From: Leptoclinus maculatus
Lineage: Eukaryota > Chordata > Actinopteri > Perciformes > Stichaeidae
Direction of reading: 5' to 3'
NCBI GenBank assembly: GCA_032191485.1
Contig: JAVDOI010000003.1
Span: 4,391,194 to 4,455,193, forward strand
Length of the DNA: 64,000 bases
Shown here: positions 38,410-51,726 of the stretch, piece by piece
Numbering within the stretch: the stretch's first letter is position 1
How the letters are laid out: each line of letters opens with the position of its first letter
The notes under the pieces: generated by a model
What the model was told of the DNA's origin: nothing
Seen by the model: only the letters and a program-made list of their open reading frames with translations
The model's database searches: none
Position numbers and translations under genes: made by a program

Positions 38410-38799
38410 CACGGAGCTCTGCTAGTTCACACCCTGCTGATCTCTTCTCTGCAGCAGAAACCCTCTCTGATGGCGAAATCCGCCGACAGTCAATGACAGC
38501 TGTGCGTCATACAGACGGAGGCTGACGGGTCTTTGAAACGGGAAAGACAGAACGCAGACACGATGAAAGACAAAACGATCATTGCATTTAGGTAACTCGG
38601 TGGCCATCCGCTCCCCCACATAAACGCACAATGAGTTTACAAACTTGGCGAGGGGTTCACATCCATCAGGCCCTGTCAGATCTGTGGATTGATGGGTTTT
38701 AATGTTCTGTTTTATCGTTTTTTGCCCCGCTTTGCATCAGCTCGGTATTTATGAATTGCTTTTCAATTTCACCAAAATCCAAAACAATTACATTTTGAG

Positions 38800-38960
38800 A
38801 ACAATAACAAAAGCAACTTAATTACAATCGTCATATACAGAGCGGTACATAGATGGAATGTGACCTCTGCATTTGACCCATCCTGAGCATTAGGATCAGT
38901 GTCTCGCTCACGGACACTCTGACAGGACGAGGACGACCGGCTCTACCCGCTGGTGAGCAG
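38800..38960 (-). repeat. Truncated tRNA-derived SINE, reverse orientation
   Basis: Read on the minus strand it gives GTGTCCGTGAGCGAGACACTGA and ATGGGTCAAATGCAGAGG, the same body as the SINE at 1755-1990. The tRNA-like head is reduced to CAGCGGGTAGAGCCGG. Confidence 0.75.
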
Positions 38961-39373
38961 GGTTTTGGGACTTGACAGTGTGGCGTGTTCATCCATAGCC
39001 GCACAAAATTGTCACTCAGTTCAAGTGAAGCACTAACCACAGACATCCAGTGTGGTTTTGATACATGAACCATCAAATATGTCGTTTAACAAAATGCATC
39101 GAGCGATATCAGATTGAATATGTTGTATACTGCATATCAGTGTAACCCTTGTAATGATAGAGGAGACTCACAGTGCCTCTCATCTTTTGTTGTTTTATTG
39201 TTGTCTAGTTATCTGATGATTATGATTATTCTTCATCCTGTGTGGCCTTAATTCCCTCCAAACAACTCTTCCGTCTCCCCGTTTGCCCTCCAGGGTTCAC
39301 TCATATAGCCTCTGGAGGTAAAGTGGAGGAGTAGCTCATTTCACACATCCACATAATCTACTATCCTCTGTAC

Positions 39374-39621
39374 CAGGGGTCGGCAGCCTCAGGCACGGGA
39401 GCTTAACCAATGCACACTGGCAATAAGTGTGGAAGAGAGTTTTTTTTTTTTTAAATTCTAGTGCCCTCTCATCAGCATGTATGGATAGAATGAAAGTACA
39501 GATCCGTTTTGATGTGGTGTCATAATCTAAAGTTAATCATTAAGGTCATGAAACATTAAAGTGAACCTTGATGTTGATATGGCACACTGATTAGAAACTA
39601 TTTAAAGGTTGCTGACTCCTG
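39374..39621. mobile_element. Small hAT-like MITE
   Basis: It starts CAGGGGTCGGCAGCCT and ends AGGTTGCTGACTCCTG, imperfect inverted repeats typical of hAT-derived short elements. About 248 bases, non-coding. I could not find a clean 8-bp target duplication. Confidence 0.7.
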
Positions 39622-41613
39622 CCCTAAAGCTGGAAGCATAGCTTCACTTACAGACCACCTTGATCGATTTCAGAATATTAAGAATGACGGCCGCACCATT
39701 ATCATGACTGGGAGTGTTTCAATTATTATGATTACAATTACAATGGGATCTATGCTCCCTCTATGTAGTCCTGTAACTTTCCTCTTTTTAACCGTGCCAA
39801 TATCTTCTCGCCTCTTTTTGTTTCTCCTCTTGCACTTTGCCGTTGTTCCCTAATCTGACAAATGGAATTGGGACAATTTGAATGAGCAGCAGACAACTCA
39901 AAGTACTATCACAGGACTCTTCTCAACCCTGACCCTCGACTTTTCCTGCATTATAACTGATGGTGTTTATGGTATTGTGTGTTTTTTGTTGACCATACAT
40001 CCAATCAAAAGCAAGTATTGTGACAATGTGCCTAAGGTTTTTACCACTGTGTCAGCAGTGTTCATGCTGGTTCTGTTCATCCATCCATTCAAGATCCAAG
40101 GTCTGTTGCTTGGACCTCTGACTTTGAATGGATTCTGAACAATGCATCTAAATTGGCAAATAGATAGTCAACATAAACTAAATATGGAAAACACGATTGG
40201 CCCATAGGGTTGCTGCTCAACCACGTCTCAGCACTTGTCAAAGAGGTGTTAAACGTATACAATCATGTCTGGACATGTCTCATAATGTCCATTTGACATC
40301 AGTGACTCATTTCTTATGATTTAGATTTTCATGTTTTCCTTTCATATGAATTCTGCTTAGATTCAATGAAAATATTAGTTTGTTCTTCATGGTAATAATG
40401 ACTCCACTACCCACAATACACCGTGTGTTTCATAATGGATCTATTTTGTTTGTTTCAGCTCTTATTATATTTTGTGATGGAAGCTGACGTGCCTTTACTT
40501 TCGCCTCATGTTCATGTTTCATATGGAGTCTGTTACAGAGTAGAAGCCCAAATGTGAAGCTGACAGATGTCGTCTGGCGCTGACCCGTAAGCATTAGTTC
40601 TGTTAAACGACACACTGTAACACACTGCTGCTGCAGAGGAAATTTTAAAAAAAAGACAGTTTTATTGTCATGCACAAAATGCTGTATTGTCATCCAGTAT
40701 TAAAAAGTCTTCTTATTGTAATCGAAGTTTGTGTATTTTTGGAACATTTTGATTCTTAAAGTTTGTGTGTGTGAGATTGACTATCTGTTGCCCATTTTTT
40801 CACGGAGACCTTTGGTTTGTTTTTTGGTTCAGTTTCTGTCCAAAATATATTTAATCAGTTATGAATGGATTCTCTTCTCTTCAATGTGTTGACTCCTATT
40901 CTCCCGTGTTCTCCCAGTCTCACTAATATGAAGCAGAATGTGATGGAAGATTTGAAAAACTCAACAGCAATGTCTCTTTCCAGAGATGATCCACAGACCT
41001 CGTGAGCAGAAACTTAGACGTTCCCTTGTGTAACTTACTAAATATCAATTTAACGTGGTCAGATGATATTCTCTCCACCAATAATTCACACCGATTTGGA
41101 CACATCTTTCTTCAAACATGTATATGAATGCATCACAAGGCCATGAACACAAATATTAGGTTGTGTACAGTCTAAGGGGGTTGGTGTGGTTTGACGAGGA
41201 TCAGAGGAAAGTTGATCCATTAATCTGAGGGCGTGAGTAGGCCCACACGGATGCTGCATGTTATCAGATCTGTTGCATGTTCTGCTAGATCACTTCCTTT
41301 GAACTGATGGACAGAAACTTTACATAACTTACTCATTTTGCATAGATGTCATACGGATATTGTCATATGCATATACTCTCAAGATATAAAAGATTTTTTT
41401 TATTTTTTATTTGAACCCGTTTCTTATTTTCCGTGATGTCATGTGACAAAGAGTCACAGTATTGGACAAAGATGTCTGATGGATCACGAAGTCTTTAAGT
41501 ACGGCTACAGGTTCAAGATTTATAATTTGAGTGATAAAAAAAATCTGTAATAAATAGTCATATTTATAAGTAGCCATAAGTAACCACACAGCATAGAACT
41601 AACTCATAAAACC

Positions 41614-41627
41614 TTTATTGATTTATT
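41614..41627 (-). terminator. Poly(A) signals of the beta-tubulin gene
   Basis: Two AATAAA hexamers on the minus strand (plus-strand TTTATT at 41614-41619 and 41622-41627), about 280 bases beyond the tubulin stop. Confidence 0.7.
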
Positions 41628-41902
41628 TTCTTTTGATGAATGAAATAATTTCATTCCTAAAGCAGGAAGTAAGAAGACGACAGAAGAAGAGACAGAACAA
41701 AAAGAACATTTAAAAACCAAGACTAGAGAATTCAATATTTTCACTTGATGCCTATCAGTAGAATTATTGTGCGATTATAATAACTGTTGTCCAAAACGAT
41801 TGTTTTAACAATAATAACAGTATTTAATAACTACGACAATATGAACCGTGTTGACCGAGCACTAACTGTGGCATAGAAAGAAAAAAAGGTCATGGTAGAC
41901 GT

Positions 41903-44900
41903 CTAGGCCAGGTCCTCTTCACCCTCCTCTTCAAACTCCCCCTCTTCCTCAGCAGTGGCCTCCTGGTACTGCTGGTACTCGGACACCAGGTCATTCATGT
42001 TGCTCTCAGCCTCTGTGAACTCCATCTCGTCCATGCCCTCGCCGGTGTACCTGAAACAAGTAAGCTCTTACTCACATGCGTTATGTCTATGAATTCTGGG
42101 TGAAAAGCAAAGTGCAGGAAAATTCTCCCCACTGTCCTGACACCAGCCTTCTCTTACTCACCAGTGGAGGAAGGCCTTGCGGCGGAACATGGCGGTGAAC
42201 TGCTCAGAGATGCGCTTGAACAGCTCCTGAATGGCTGTGCTGTTGCCAATGAAGGTGGCGGCCATCTTGAGGCCACGGGGCGGGATGTCGCAGACGGCTG
42301 TCTTGACGTTGTTGGGGATCCACTCCACGAAGTAGCTGCTGTTCTTGTTCTGCACGTTCAGCATCTGCTCGTCCACCTCCTTCATGGACATGCGGCCCCG
42401 GAAGATGGCGGCGACCGTGAGGTAGCGCCCGTGGCGGGGGTCGCACGCTGCCATCATGTTCTTGCTGTCGAACATCTGCTGGGTGAGTTCGGGAACTGTC
42501 AATGCCCTAGAAGGAGAAAGACAATATAAATTAGGATTAATTTCAAATTCATGAAACTTGAGGTCTGTTAGAGTTTCTAAAAAGCAAGCTCCTGCCTCTC
42601 TACCTGTACTGCTGGCTTCCCCGGCTGGTCAGCGGGGCAAAGCCCGGCATGAAGAAGTGCAGCCTGGGGAAGGGCACCATGTTGACGGCCAACTTCCTCA
42701 GATCAGCGTTGAGCTGGCCGGGGAAGCGCAGGCAGGTGGTCACCCCGCTCATGGTGGCGGAGACGAGGTGGTTGAGGTCACCGTAGGTGGGCGTGGTGAG
42801 CTTCAGCGTGCGGAAGCAGATGTCATACAGGGCCTCATTATCAATGCAGAAGGTCTCATCGGTGTTCTCCACCAGCTGGTGGACGGAGAGGGTGGCATTG
42901 TACGGCTCCACCACTGTGTCTGACACCTGGAGCAGGAGAGGGGAGACAAAAGAGAGGAAGAGGGAACAGCATTAAAAGCACTGAGGAGCACATGGAGGGG
43001 CAAATATTTAAAGTTGAAACATGCGTATCATGCGAACCTTGGGAGAAGGCACCACGCTGAAAGTGGTCATGATGCGGTCCGGGTATTCCTCTCGGATCTT
43101 GCTGATGAGCAGGGTGCCCATGCCGGAGCCGGTGCCTCCTCCGAGGGAGTGCGTGAGCTGGAAGCCCTGGAGGCAGTCGCAGCTCTCTGCCTCCTTCCTC
43201 ACCACATCCAGGACCGAGTCCACCAGCTCGGCTCCCTCAGTGTAGTGGCCTTTGGCCCAGTTGTTTCCTGCTCCGCTCTGGCCTGTGTTACATGCAAATA
43301 CAGTCATCTGTCACAGCTGGGGTGTCTACACAGTCCGACACATTTACTCGCAGTGAGGGGTGCATACACTGAAAGGAGACTGGCTCCTTCACTTGTGCAG
43401 AGGAAACTCTTTATAGATACACAGCTTTAAAATATGAGTGACTCCCATAAACCCAAGTCAAAACACACATTTGTTCACATTTAAATTCTCACCAAAGACA
43501 AAGTTGTCTGGTCTAAAGATTTGGCCAAAGGGACCAGACCGCACAGAGTCCATTGTGCCTGGCTCCAAGTCCACCAGCACTGCACGGGGGACATATTTGC
43601 CACCTGGAGATTTAAAAAAACAAGCAGACAAATCACTAGTATTATTATTACAAGTTACACACATAGTGCTGGGAGCTTTTTTTGTTAGTATGCATTAATT
43701 ACTTTGCCTTATTAAATGTTGAAAAACTGTAAGGGTTGGATTTCAATTACAGCAGAGTCACACAGAGCGACAAGAGAGAACACATATATGCAAAAATGCT
43801 TTATGAACAGTTTACTTTTGTTTTTATTTGGTCATAAACGCTTCTATAGCCCTATAGGACCTGGCCTCAAAATATGACAATAGATTAAAGCCAACGCCCT
43901 CATATCCCTTGCATATATTTGGGATAATATCATTCATGAGCTGGAGGGTTTGTTGATTTGTTGTACCATGGAAACGGCAACTAGGAAGGAGAGTTCACTG
44001 TGACTTCTAGTGGCTTCCATCGGGTTATGCCGTGTTCACACCAAACGCACTGCGTTAATCGCGTCATTCCGCAGCCGGTCTCGCGGGGACGCGCTGGACC
44101 CTCCGGAGAGAGGGCGTGGCTTATCGCCCTGGAAGCCGTTCAACTATCCGCCATCAACCATGGAAAAAATAACCTCCATTTCTGCTTAGTACGTGTTGTG
44201 GAAACTAAACACAGTCATGTCTGGGTTCATACCATAGTCCAGAGGAGCTCCGTGAATTTTATCGAGCTGTATTCACTGTGTCTAGCAAGCCACACGTCTG
44301 TATGAACCCAAAATATACAGATTTGGTTGTGATTTAACGGCAATAAACCGACAAAAAGGGACTCAGAAATAACTACGTAATGATGCCGATTTGTAAAAAG
44401 TCTGAATTCATGTTTAGTTAGTTCTCTCCGCAAGGTGCACACACACTCACACACACACACACACACACGTCCGGTCTATTGATATGAGGTATCGTAGAGC
44501 TCTGGGTGAACACAGACGGCTACAGTATTTATTTCCTGATTCAACAACGACAGGACGTCAGTGATGACAGGCGAAACATCTCAACGCTGATAGGCTATCG
44601 CGCCACAGCAGAACGCCATTTTTTCGCCGAAGTTGAAAAATGTCAACTCACGCGTTTGGGGCGTTAGGCGCGATGTCGCCCGACTTCGCGCCCATCGCAA
44701 ATCCGCGTCACTCCAGTCTCATCGCGTCTGTGCATAGACGTTGTATGTAATCTACTCGCGCGAATAATTCGCGCCGCGTTTGGTGTGAACGCAGCAGGGA
44801 TAACGTGACCCTGCTGGATAGCTCCGGTACTAACGGGCCTTCCCGTTACGGAAACACTTTGGTTCCCCTCTAGATTAGCCATCGTTAACTCTGTAGCAGC

Positions 44901-45315
44901 CCAAATCACAATGCGGCTAACCTGACGCCTCGTTGAAGTACACGTTGATCCGCTCCAGCTGCAGGTCGCTGTCCCCGTGGTACGAGCCGGTAGGGTCGAT
45001 GCCGTGCTCGTCGCTGATCACCTCCCAGAACTACAAACAGGAGAAAAAGAGAGTGGATGTTAACGGTTATATGAACAGGCTAACTAGTACGACGTATCCT
45101 CACGAGTCAAACCTATCGTTGGTACGGAAACCACGGCCACCCTTAGCGTCGTTGCTAAGTAAGCTAATCTATCAGCCCGCCCAAACCAACTAGCTAGCTA
45201 GCATCCACGCGCCTTTTCATTGATTTAAGACTTATCTTTTAAACAAAGCTATTCGTACCTTAGCTCCTATCTGGTTTCCACACTGGCCCGCCTGCAGGTG
45301 CACGATTTCTCTCAT
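41903..45315 (-). CDS. tubb: Beta-tubulin
   Basis: Seven coding exons on the minus strand: 45259-45315, 44922-45030, 43493-43603, 43038-43282, 42604-42926, 42162-42506 and 41903-42050. Total 445 aa, the normal length. It polymerises with alpha-tubulin into microtubules and hydrolyses GTP. Seen: N-terminal MREI (the tetrapeptide read by the TTC5 autoregulation pathway that degrades tubulin mRNA), the GGGTGSGMG nucleotide loop, and the acidic tail EEEGEFEEEGEEDLA. The tail is nearest to the TUBB4B/TUBB2 isotypes but is not identical, so I do not fix the isotype. Vertebrate beta-tubulins normally have four coding exons, with the last holding about 350 codons. Here that last exon is cut by three further introns, after SPK (codon 174), within Arg282 and within Trp397. 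All splice sites are GT-AG and no residue is lost, so it looks functional. Confidence 0.95.
44030..44794. mobile_element. Inverted-repeat transposon in tubulin intron 2
   Basis: Left end CCGTGTTCACACCAAACGC and right end GCGTTTGGTGTGAACGCAG are inverted copies. The interior is non-coding and GC-rich near the ends, with a (CA)n run at about 44446-44468. The GTTCACACCAAACGC end is common among short fish DNA elements. Confidence 0.75.
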
Positions 45316-45520
45316 TTTGACGGTAATTAAACAGAGCTGTTAATATAGATGTTACACTCTCGCGCTCCAGCAACGGACTAACTTAGGAAGGTGGGGGCCG
45401 GGCCAAGTACATCGGACCGATTCATGCTATTGGACCAACGAAATGTCGGTCACGGTAGAGCGGACATCCCATTGGTCAACAACATTTTGTTTCGAGTTTA
45501 GATTGGATGGTACTCTGATA
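45316..45520 (-). promoter_or_regulatory. Beta-tubulin promoter region with two CCAAT boxes
   Basis: On the minus strand CCAAT occurs at 45429-45433 and 45471-45475, 115-160 bases upstream of the ATG. Both cores sit in favourable NF-Y-type contexts (GGTCCAATAG, GACCAATGGG). A GC-rich block (45390-45405) lies between them and the start. No strong TATA box is seen. Confidence 0.55.
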
Positions 45521-47469
45521 GCCCGTTGTCTTGGTCACACCAGATATAATACATGAGGCAAAAACACTCAGACACGCACTAAACCAACAAGAGAGGTTCA
45601 AATCAGCTTCGTTTTAGCCTTTAATAATAATAATAATAATGTATTTATCTTAATCTGTAATACACGAGCCTGCTGCTCAAGAAATGTAATAATAGATAAA
45701 ATAGGCAAATATTGAGGCGATAGATGATCATCTTTGATAACGCATACCTAACTTTCACAAACTGTTTTAATGTTAGAATGTTTAAGTGTGATCGTATGTT
45801 TATAAAGCGACAAGTAGCCTATCTAACTAATCCTACACGTTAGGTCACCATGGAAGAAGAGGAATCATGAAATCATTGTTGTAGCTGCCTTGGCCATAAA
45901 ATGGCGGTGTATGTCGTCATAATACAGGTCCACCCAAACCACGTGATGCACAATGGGCTTCTTATACTGCGTCAAGGGGGTTTATGCTGTCGGTTTATTC
46001 TTCAATCTGTTTAATCAAATGTTTACCAAATAGAGTCAAATCATTTAGTTCAAATTCCAAGTTTCCCTCCTCCATAAATGATCCAGCTTCAACAGACGTC
46101 ACAGGATAATAATATTAGGATCATTTTCTGGTGATAAAACATTTCCAACAAATGTATTGGTGTGCTGCTTGCTAGCTCTGATACAATAGAGTGCACCAAA
46201 GCCTGTGGAACCATTATTTTAAGGGGAATACAAATGACCTTTGTCACCTTATTATATTATCCAACAGAACAGTTAAGATTTAATTTATCGCAGAATTCTC
46301 CATATTGTAATATGTTTCCAAATGTGTCCATTATGTGGCTCATAGACCAGATTCCTCTTTCAATCCAAGCTCCGTAGAACAGTGGTTTGTGTTTAATGAA
46401 TACCTGTTGTTCCACATAATAGTGTAAAGAGAACTTGTAGGTCTGTAAAAGATAGGTGGTTTGAGCGAATCAAAACTAAATAAAAAATCTACATCTCACA
46501 CTTTATGAAAAATTTTATTGAGGATGCAGTCCCATTTCAACTGAATAACACCCTTCACAACAGAGAAACATATGCCGTCCACTTTGCCTCCTTTAGTTGA
46601 ACCATGCCACCTCTTATAATGTCTTTGTTTCAGCAGATTAAGCTAATCATTTTGTCAGACATTTCTGGGGAGTGAGCAGGAAAAATGTCTATCTTGACCT
46701 GGACAATAAAACCCTTCCAGATAAATATTGTTTCCCTCTTTAGCCAGCAATTCAAAATTATTTTGCATTTATCAATGTTTTTATGAATGTTGTGAATTAT
46801 TTTATTATCAAGTGGAGGATTGTCTCTGAGCATACATCAAAGAATGAACAGTTTGTGTGGATGTCCTTTCTTAGACTTTGGAGGGTGAATTTGGTTGGAT
46901 ATCCTTATCTCATAAACTTACCTCATGTTGTGTGGTAGCACTGTAGACATTTAGAAGGTAACGTCTACACTTTCTTCCAAGGTATTTCTTGCACACATTC
47001 ATTCCAATAGGACCTTTTTTATACAAAGCTTATATTTCTGTTATTATTTCTGTGACCATAAGAAAAGCACAATTTTCCAACAAATAAATGTACCTGTTTT
47101 GTTCTTCCAAAAGACTCAACTATTAATCCAAAACACATTACCATTTTTAACAGTGTACATAGAAAGCACAATCGTTGTTTAAGATAATATATATAAGATA
47201 GAAAGGACAATACAGAAGAAAACACAATGAAATACAAGAAATACAATAATACAATTTCTAAAAGAAGATCGAATTCAAGTATTTTCCGATATGTAGTTAG
47301 AATATTCAATTGCATACATAACTGTTTATTTTATGAACTTTCATGGAGTTTACTGGTTTAATAAACTGGATAATATCTTAGGATAATAAACTGGTAATTT
47401 TTTTTCTAGAGCGCCTCCCTTGTCAAATGACGTCATGTTCCTGCGACTGTTTATGTGCGACATACCGTC
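45521..47469. other. Intergenic region between the tubulin gene and nrde2
   Basis: AT-rich sequence with a short (AAT)n run near 45625-45640. The part 46100-47350 has minus-strand fragments that may be a decayed retroelement, but no motif supports a family. No gene is visible. Confidence 0.4.
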
Positions 47470-49156
47470 ATGGCGCTGTTTCCAGCTTTTGCTGAATTAC
47501 AGATTGACAAAGTTGAAGATTCGTCCAAAGGTGATCACTCTTTCATGTAGCTTCCGTTTTAACACGGAATGATAGTCCCCTCAATGCTATGTTTCCACTG
47601 TGTTGAGAAGATGAACCTGTTGAACTACGAGCTAACTCATAGTAACTGTCCTAACGTCCGTCCACCGTTGCCTTTGACTGACAGACGTTAGCGTTAGCTT
47701 ACCTTCTTGTTAGTGAGTTTACATTCCCCCACACGGTTACTTCTGAAAGCCAGGATACCTATTTCTACCTATGGCTACTATTTGTTTGCTTCGTATTTCA
47801 TGCTGTAGTCAGTCAGCTTCATGTAGACTTGATTTGAATACTATCCAGGATCCTGATCCTCTATGGCAGTGCAGGCATGTCTTTGACTCATAATCTGTCA
47901 TTTCTGTACTCACTGAGTTAACGCAGTCTGATTTCTGGCTTCCTAGACTTTGGTGTACTTGCCCATCGTGTGGCTTCAGCTTCTCCATCTAATCTTCAGT
48001 ACTGTAGCACGAGAGACATGTATCCCCTGCAGTATTAGGATATGATGTGTCCACATGGGATTAAACTGTGATACTACACCGCGTGTAAACACTCAGTGAG
48101 TGATACTCACCATCAACATCTCTCAATCCTCCTGCTGATTACTGAATAACGTTTTTTAATTCTTCTTTTAGAACTAAACTGGCTGAGCAATGAGAGTTTT
48201 CAGACTGGGGATGCCCTCTCTCTGCACAGTCGTTTTTTTGAGAAGACCAATGAGAGGCCGACCGAGAAGGAATCGAGGTACAGATCAAAACCCAAAGCTA
48301 GTTTCTTTGCTTGCAGACACAATACTGGACATTCTGCTTTACATGTTCAACCTTGTGGTTTGTAGCATCTTTTAGATTTCCTCTTTATGAGAAAGCTAAT
48401 GTCAGTGACACATGCTGCGATTTTATTGTTGCTTCTATACAATTGTTTTATTACATTTTCTGATCTTTTTACATTACGCATTTCTCCTTTTGTCTTCAGT
48501 TGTTTCTATGTTGTCATTCTTCTTGGTTGCATCTGTTTTTTCTTCACTCTGTTCACTCTCACACACAAACCCTGTTTAGAAACTTGCCGAAATAACTTTT
48601 CCCGTACATGTATTAGAAGTACATGAACATTTGTCAAATCAATTCTTGGTTTTGCTTGAGGCGGGTTATTAATGGGTAACGTTGAGTTCACCTTTTAATC
48701 CTTAGTGTTGGCAGAGGTGTGAGCTCTACAGAGGAGGAGGGGGAGGAGGAGGGTAATGTGCAACCTAAAAAGAAGAAAAAGAAGAGTGAAAAGAAGAAGA
48801 AAAAGAAGAAAAAACACAAAAAGAAGAGTGGGAGATATTCGGACAGCAGTGGGACAGACTCAGAAACCGTTTTCCCCAGTGACCTCAAAAGGGAGCAAGA
48901 GGCAGACAGGTAGAGATGCACACTTTTACATCACACATGCTTACACTCTTAAATGTATACACAATAGCACTGGCTTGCTTCTGTTCTGTATTGACGGTTG
49001 GCGTCTGTGCTGCAGTCCCCAGGTTGCTCCGTTATCAAGCTGTTTCTCCTGGTTGGATGACCTCAAGTTGCCCGCGAAGCAGCTCTTCTGTGTGGACCGT
49101 AAAGCCGACCCAGCCAACTGGACGTACAAGTCCCTGTACAGAGGAGACGTAGCCAG

Positions 49157-49205
<49 letters not shown>

Positions 49206-51649
49206 ACACTCTGCACCACGAGGGCAATGCCCTGGCATGTCCTGGAAGTGTGATGAAACTCTCCATGTGTTCCAGGTATAAGAGGAAAGGCAAGTCGTCC
49301 TTGGGTCTGGACCCCCGCAGACAGGGAGTCAGCTGGGAGGAGTCAGAGTCAAATAAGAAACAGAAAGGCGGGGACAGGAAGAAAACAGCAGACAGATACT
49401 TCTCTGCAGTCAGTCGCCAGCTCCTGAGGTCCGAGCCCCCTGCTCCCACGTTACCTAGGGTTCCTGAGCGTGGCGATGCCGTCGGCCCCTCCTCCTTCAT
49501 CCCTCTGGGTGACCATGAGGAGAACAAAGGAAGAGAGACGGGTAAGAGATTTAGCCACAACAGGCGGTGAAGGGGGGGCTTAAACAATCTCAAAAAGTAA
49601 GCCAAAAACCTGGTGTTGTTGTTTCAATACAAAAAATGTCACGTGTCAATCCAGGTGTCAGAGTGCAGACACGGTCAGTGAATCCTCTCGGTGTGTATGA
49701 CTCCTCCACGGCCCTCTGGCTGCAGGGGAAGGGGCCGACGGAGCAGCGGCAGCAGCAGGACACCCAGACGGGGCAGAGTGCAGCGCCTTTGGCCGGGAGG
49801 ACGGAAGAGTTTAACAGGCGGCTCAGAGAGCAGCCAGCAGACGCGCAACTATGGATAGAATTCATACGATACCAGGTATGACGAGACTCTCCTTCTGTTA
49901 CTATATAGACTGACTCTTTATTCCGCTTCACTTGCCTTACAATCAGCTTTGAATTGAGAGGATGTGCTGTACATTTTGTTTGTGTAAATGTTTATGTGTC
50001 AGTGCTTGCGTGCGTGGTTTGTACACTTGTGTATTAGAATCAGGTTATTAAAGGCCTTATTCTACATATTTCTGATAATCAACAAATCCCAGATTAAGAC
50101 AAAAACCAACCATGTGTTAGTCTGTCTCTCAGTATTTTCCTACATCTCTATCTGCTCCGTGGCCCTCAGGCCATTAATTTCTACTGAAGATGTAAACATA
50201 AAAATATAGGTCAGAAATATATAGCTTTTCATTCTTTTAAGAAAGGCTTAGTCATTTCTTAAAACAGCTGGTCACTGCACAGTTTTTAGCAAATGTTAGT
50301 CAAACAAAACAACACTCAAAGTGACTGCAGGTCAGAAAACGTTTCCTCGAGGACAATAAAGTTAAAGAAATTTAAGTTGAAACCTATGTTTGTGCACACT
50401 GTAGAACCACAGACCGTCTCACATGCTGGATATCAAATCACATGCATGTTTTCACGCCCTCTATATTCTAACTCTCAATATGTATCGTATATATGACCCC
50501 AGTGGGATAGTCATATTAGCCGACTATCATCAGCAGACCAATAATCTGAACTCTGCCTGTTTATTACTTTTCAACCATTAAATGGTTCCTGAAGTTATTC
50601 CTATGCAGCACTACTTCTGAACCTCCCTCCTCTCCCTCTCCAGGATGAGCTGAGTGCGACAGCGTTTGCAGGCGAGGAGCAGCAGCAGCAGGGCAGCGAT
50701 GCGGTCGAGCGGTGTAAGTCGTCCTACAGAGCGGTCCTGGAGAAGAAGCTGAGCATCGCGGAGCGCGCAGTGGCCACCAACCACGGCAGCGTAGCTCTGC
50801 AGCTGGAGAGGCTCAGGATCTGCCAAGAGCTCTGGGAGCCTTCGCTTCTGGCTAAAGAATGGAAGAAGCTGGTCAGTCTACAGTCTTTGTGTGTTTCCAT
50901 GAAACTCACGCAGTGCTTCTGTATTTTGACTCCAGCTGTGGTTTATTCCTTTGCTCTAAAAAGAGTGGAAAATAGCCGTACTCTACATTTTGTATGTGGT
51001 TTATTCAGTTTCACTCCTGTCTGTTTACAAGCAAAGCATTGTTGTCACTGGCCAATGTTGACGCGTCTGTAGACCAAAGCTTATAGTAATTCTAATGCTA
51101 ACTCCTGTTTTATCTCGCGTCTCAGGTGTTCCTCCACCCAAACAGTGCCCCCTTGTGGAGGGAGTATCTGCTGTTCACCCAGAGCTACTTCAGCAACTTC
51201 ACCGTGTCAAAGGTCAACGCCGCGTACGGGAAGTGTCTAAGCACGCTCAGTGCGGTGCGCGACGGCAGCATGGTCTCTCACCCGGCCCTACCAGGGCTTG
51301 AGGAGGATATATTGGGTAACAGAGATGTTGTTTAGCCTTTACTTATCCAGTGTTTCCACTACTTATTCAGTTACCCTGCTCAGTTTCATCACCAGCTTCT
51401 GTCACAAGGCAGTCACACCTGATGCATCATATACGTATTTGTTTGTATGCTCAATGCTTGTTGAAAGTTGTGGTAATTGTTCCTGGTTGTCTTTTCTTTC
51501 TTTCTTTCTGTCCAGATATCTTCACCCAGCAGTGTCATTTCCTGCGTCAGTCTGGTCACTCAGAGAAAGCAATTTCTCTGTTTCAGGCCATGATCGACTT
51601 TACTTTCTACAAACCTGACAGCGTACGAAAACTGTCCACCAAGCAGCAG

Positions 51650-51726
<77 letters not shown>

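Larger units (their letters stand above)
38410..41612. other. Zmym4 3' flank and intergenic region
   Basis: After the zmym4 stop at 38407-38409 I see no further coding exon before the tubulin 3' UTR. No canonical AATAAA is close to the stop; an ATTAAA lies near 39556. The region carries a reversed SINE (38800-38960), a small hAT-like element (39374-39621) and AT-rich unique sequence. Confidence 0.5.

Noticed and set aside
42164..43430. Plus-strand ORFs across the tubulin gene.
   Set aside because: They are antisense shadows of highly biased, GC-rich tubulin codons. The minus strand encodes an exact beta-tubulin.
44933..45193. A small plus-strand gene overlapping tubulin exon 2.
   Set aside because: It is the antisense of a conserved tubulin exon followed by intron sequence, with no independent support.
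46150..47320. A decayed LINE ORF on the minus strand.
   Set aside because: Only vague amino-acid resemblance and many stops. No catalytic motif could be found, so I left it unclassified.
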